Below are positions 5,683-5,688 of a DNA stretch of 5,688 nucleotides, piece by piece (the first letter of the stretch is position 1; every line of letters starts with the position of its first letter). Position numbers and translations under genes: made by a program. The notes under the pieces were generated by a model. The model had not been told where the DNA came from, ran no database searches, and saw nothing but the letters and a program-made list of their open reading frames with translations. The stretch is from an uncultured Collinsella sp. (GTDB taxonomy: Bacteria > Actinomycetota > Coriobacteriia > Coriobacteriales > Coriobacteriaceae). The stretch lies in the NCBI GenBank assembly GCA_900543615.1, contig UQSC01000117.1:1-5688 (forward strand), in the 5' to 3' direction.

Positions 5683-5688
5683 ATGTCT
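5683..5688 (+). CDS. Start of a plus-strand gene (Met-Ser...), cut off by window end
   Basis: An ATG at 5683-5685 is preceded by a strong ribosome binding site AAAGGAG (5671-5677) with a 5-nt spacer, and by a TATAAT 37 bp upstream. Only two codons are inside the window, so nothing can be said of the product. The gene diverges from tmk. Confidence 0.6.

Overview
The window looks like chromosomal DNA of a high-GC Gram-positive bacterium, most likely a coriobacterium close to Collinsella. This is an inference from high-GC codon usage, a RicT protein with a long arginine-rich tail, a Vsr/DUF559-like nuclease protein of a kind I associate with Coriobacteriia, and palindromic intergenic repeats. 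No rRNA, tRNA, CRISPR array or transposase gene is visible.

Layout. Every complete gene lies on the minus strand, so transcription runs from about 5432 down to 1. The first block is a tight housekeeping operon: tmk (thymidylate kinase, 4703-5386), holB (DNA polymerase III delta' subunit, 3574-4701, 1 nt after tmk) and ricT (PSP1-domain protein, 1883-3583, start overlapping the holB stop by 10 nt). A good candidate promoter (TTGGGA, 17 bp, TATCAT) lies at 5439-5467. A 102-nt gap with three stem-loops follows (1781-1882). Then comes comF (974-1780, TTG start), and 10 nt later a GTG-initiated gene (963 down to the window edge) whose C-terminal part looks like a Vsr/DUF559-type PD-(D/E)XK nuclease domain. 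That gene is open to position 1, so its end is outside the window.

The right end (5387-5682) is a divergent intergenic region. Between the tmk promoter and a second, plus-strand promoter (TATAAT at 5640-5645) sit two adjacent long hairpins. One has 20-bp perfect arms (5476-5531) and the other 21-bp perfect arms (5548-5612), with a 12-bp perfect palindrome between them. A plus-strand gene with a good ribosome binding site starts at 5683, but only two codons are inside the window.

How the genes fit together: Tmk makes dTDP for DNA synthesis, HolB is part of the clamp loader, and RicT in Bacillus subtilis belongs to the Ric Fe-S complex that directs RNase Y processing. The tmk-holB-ricT association also occurs in Firmicutes (tmk...holB-yaaT), so the order is ancient. 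ComF is a DNA-uptake phosphoribosyltransferase-fold protein. The most unusual items are the paired palindromes, the hairpin that buries the comF ribosome binding site, the arginine-rich tail of RicT, and the nuclease-like gene behind comF.
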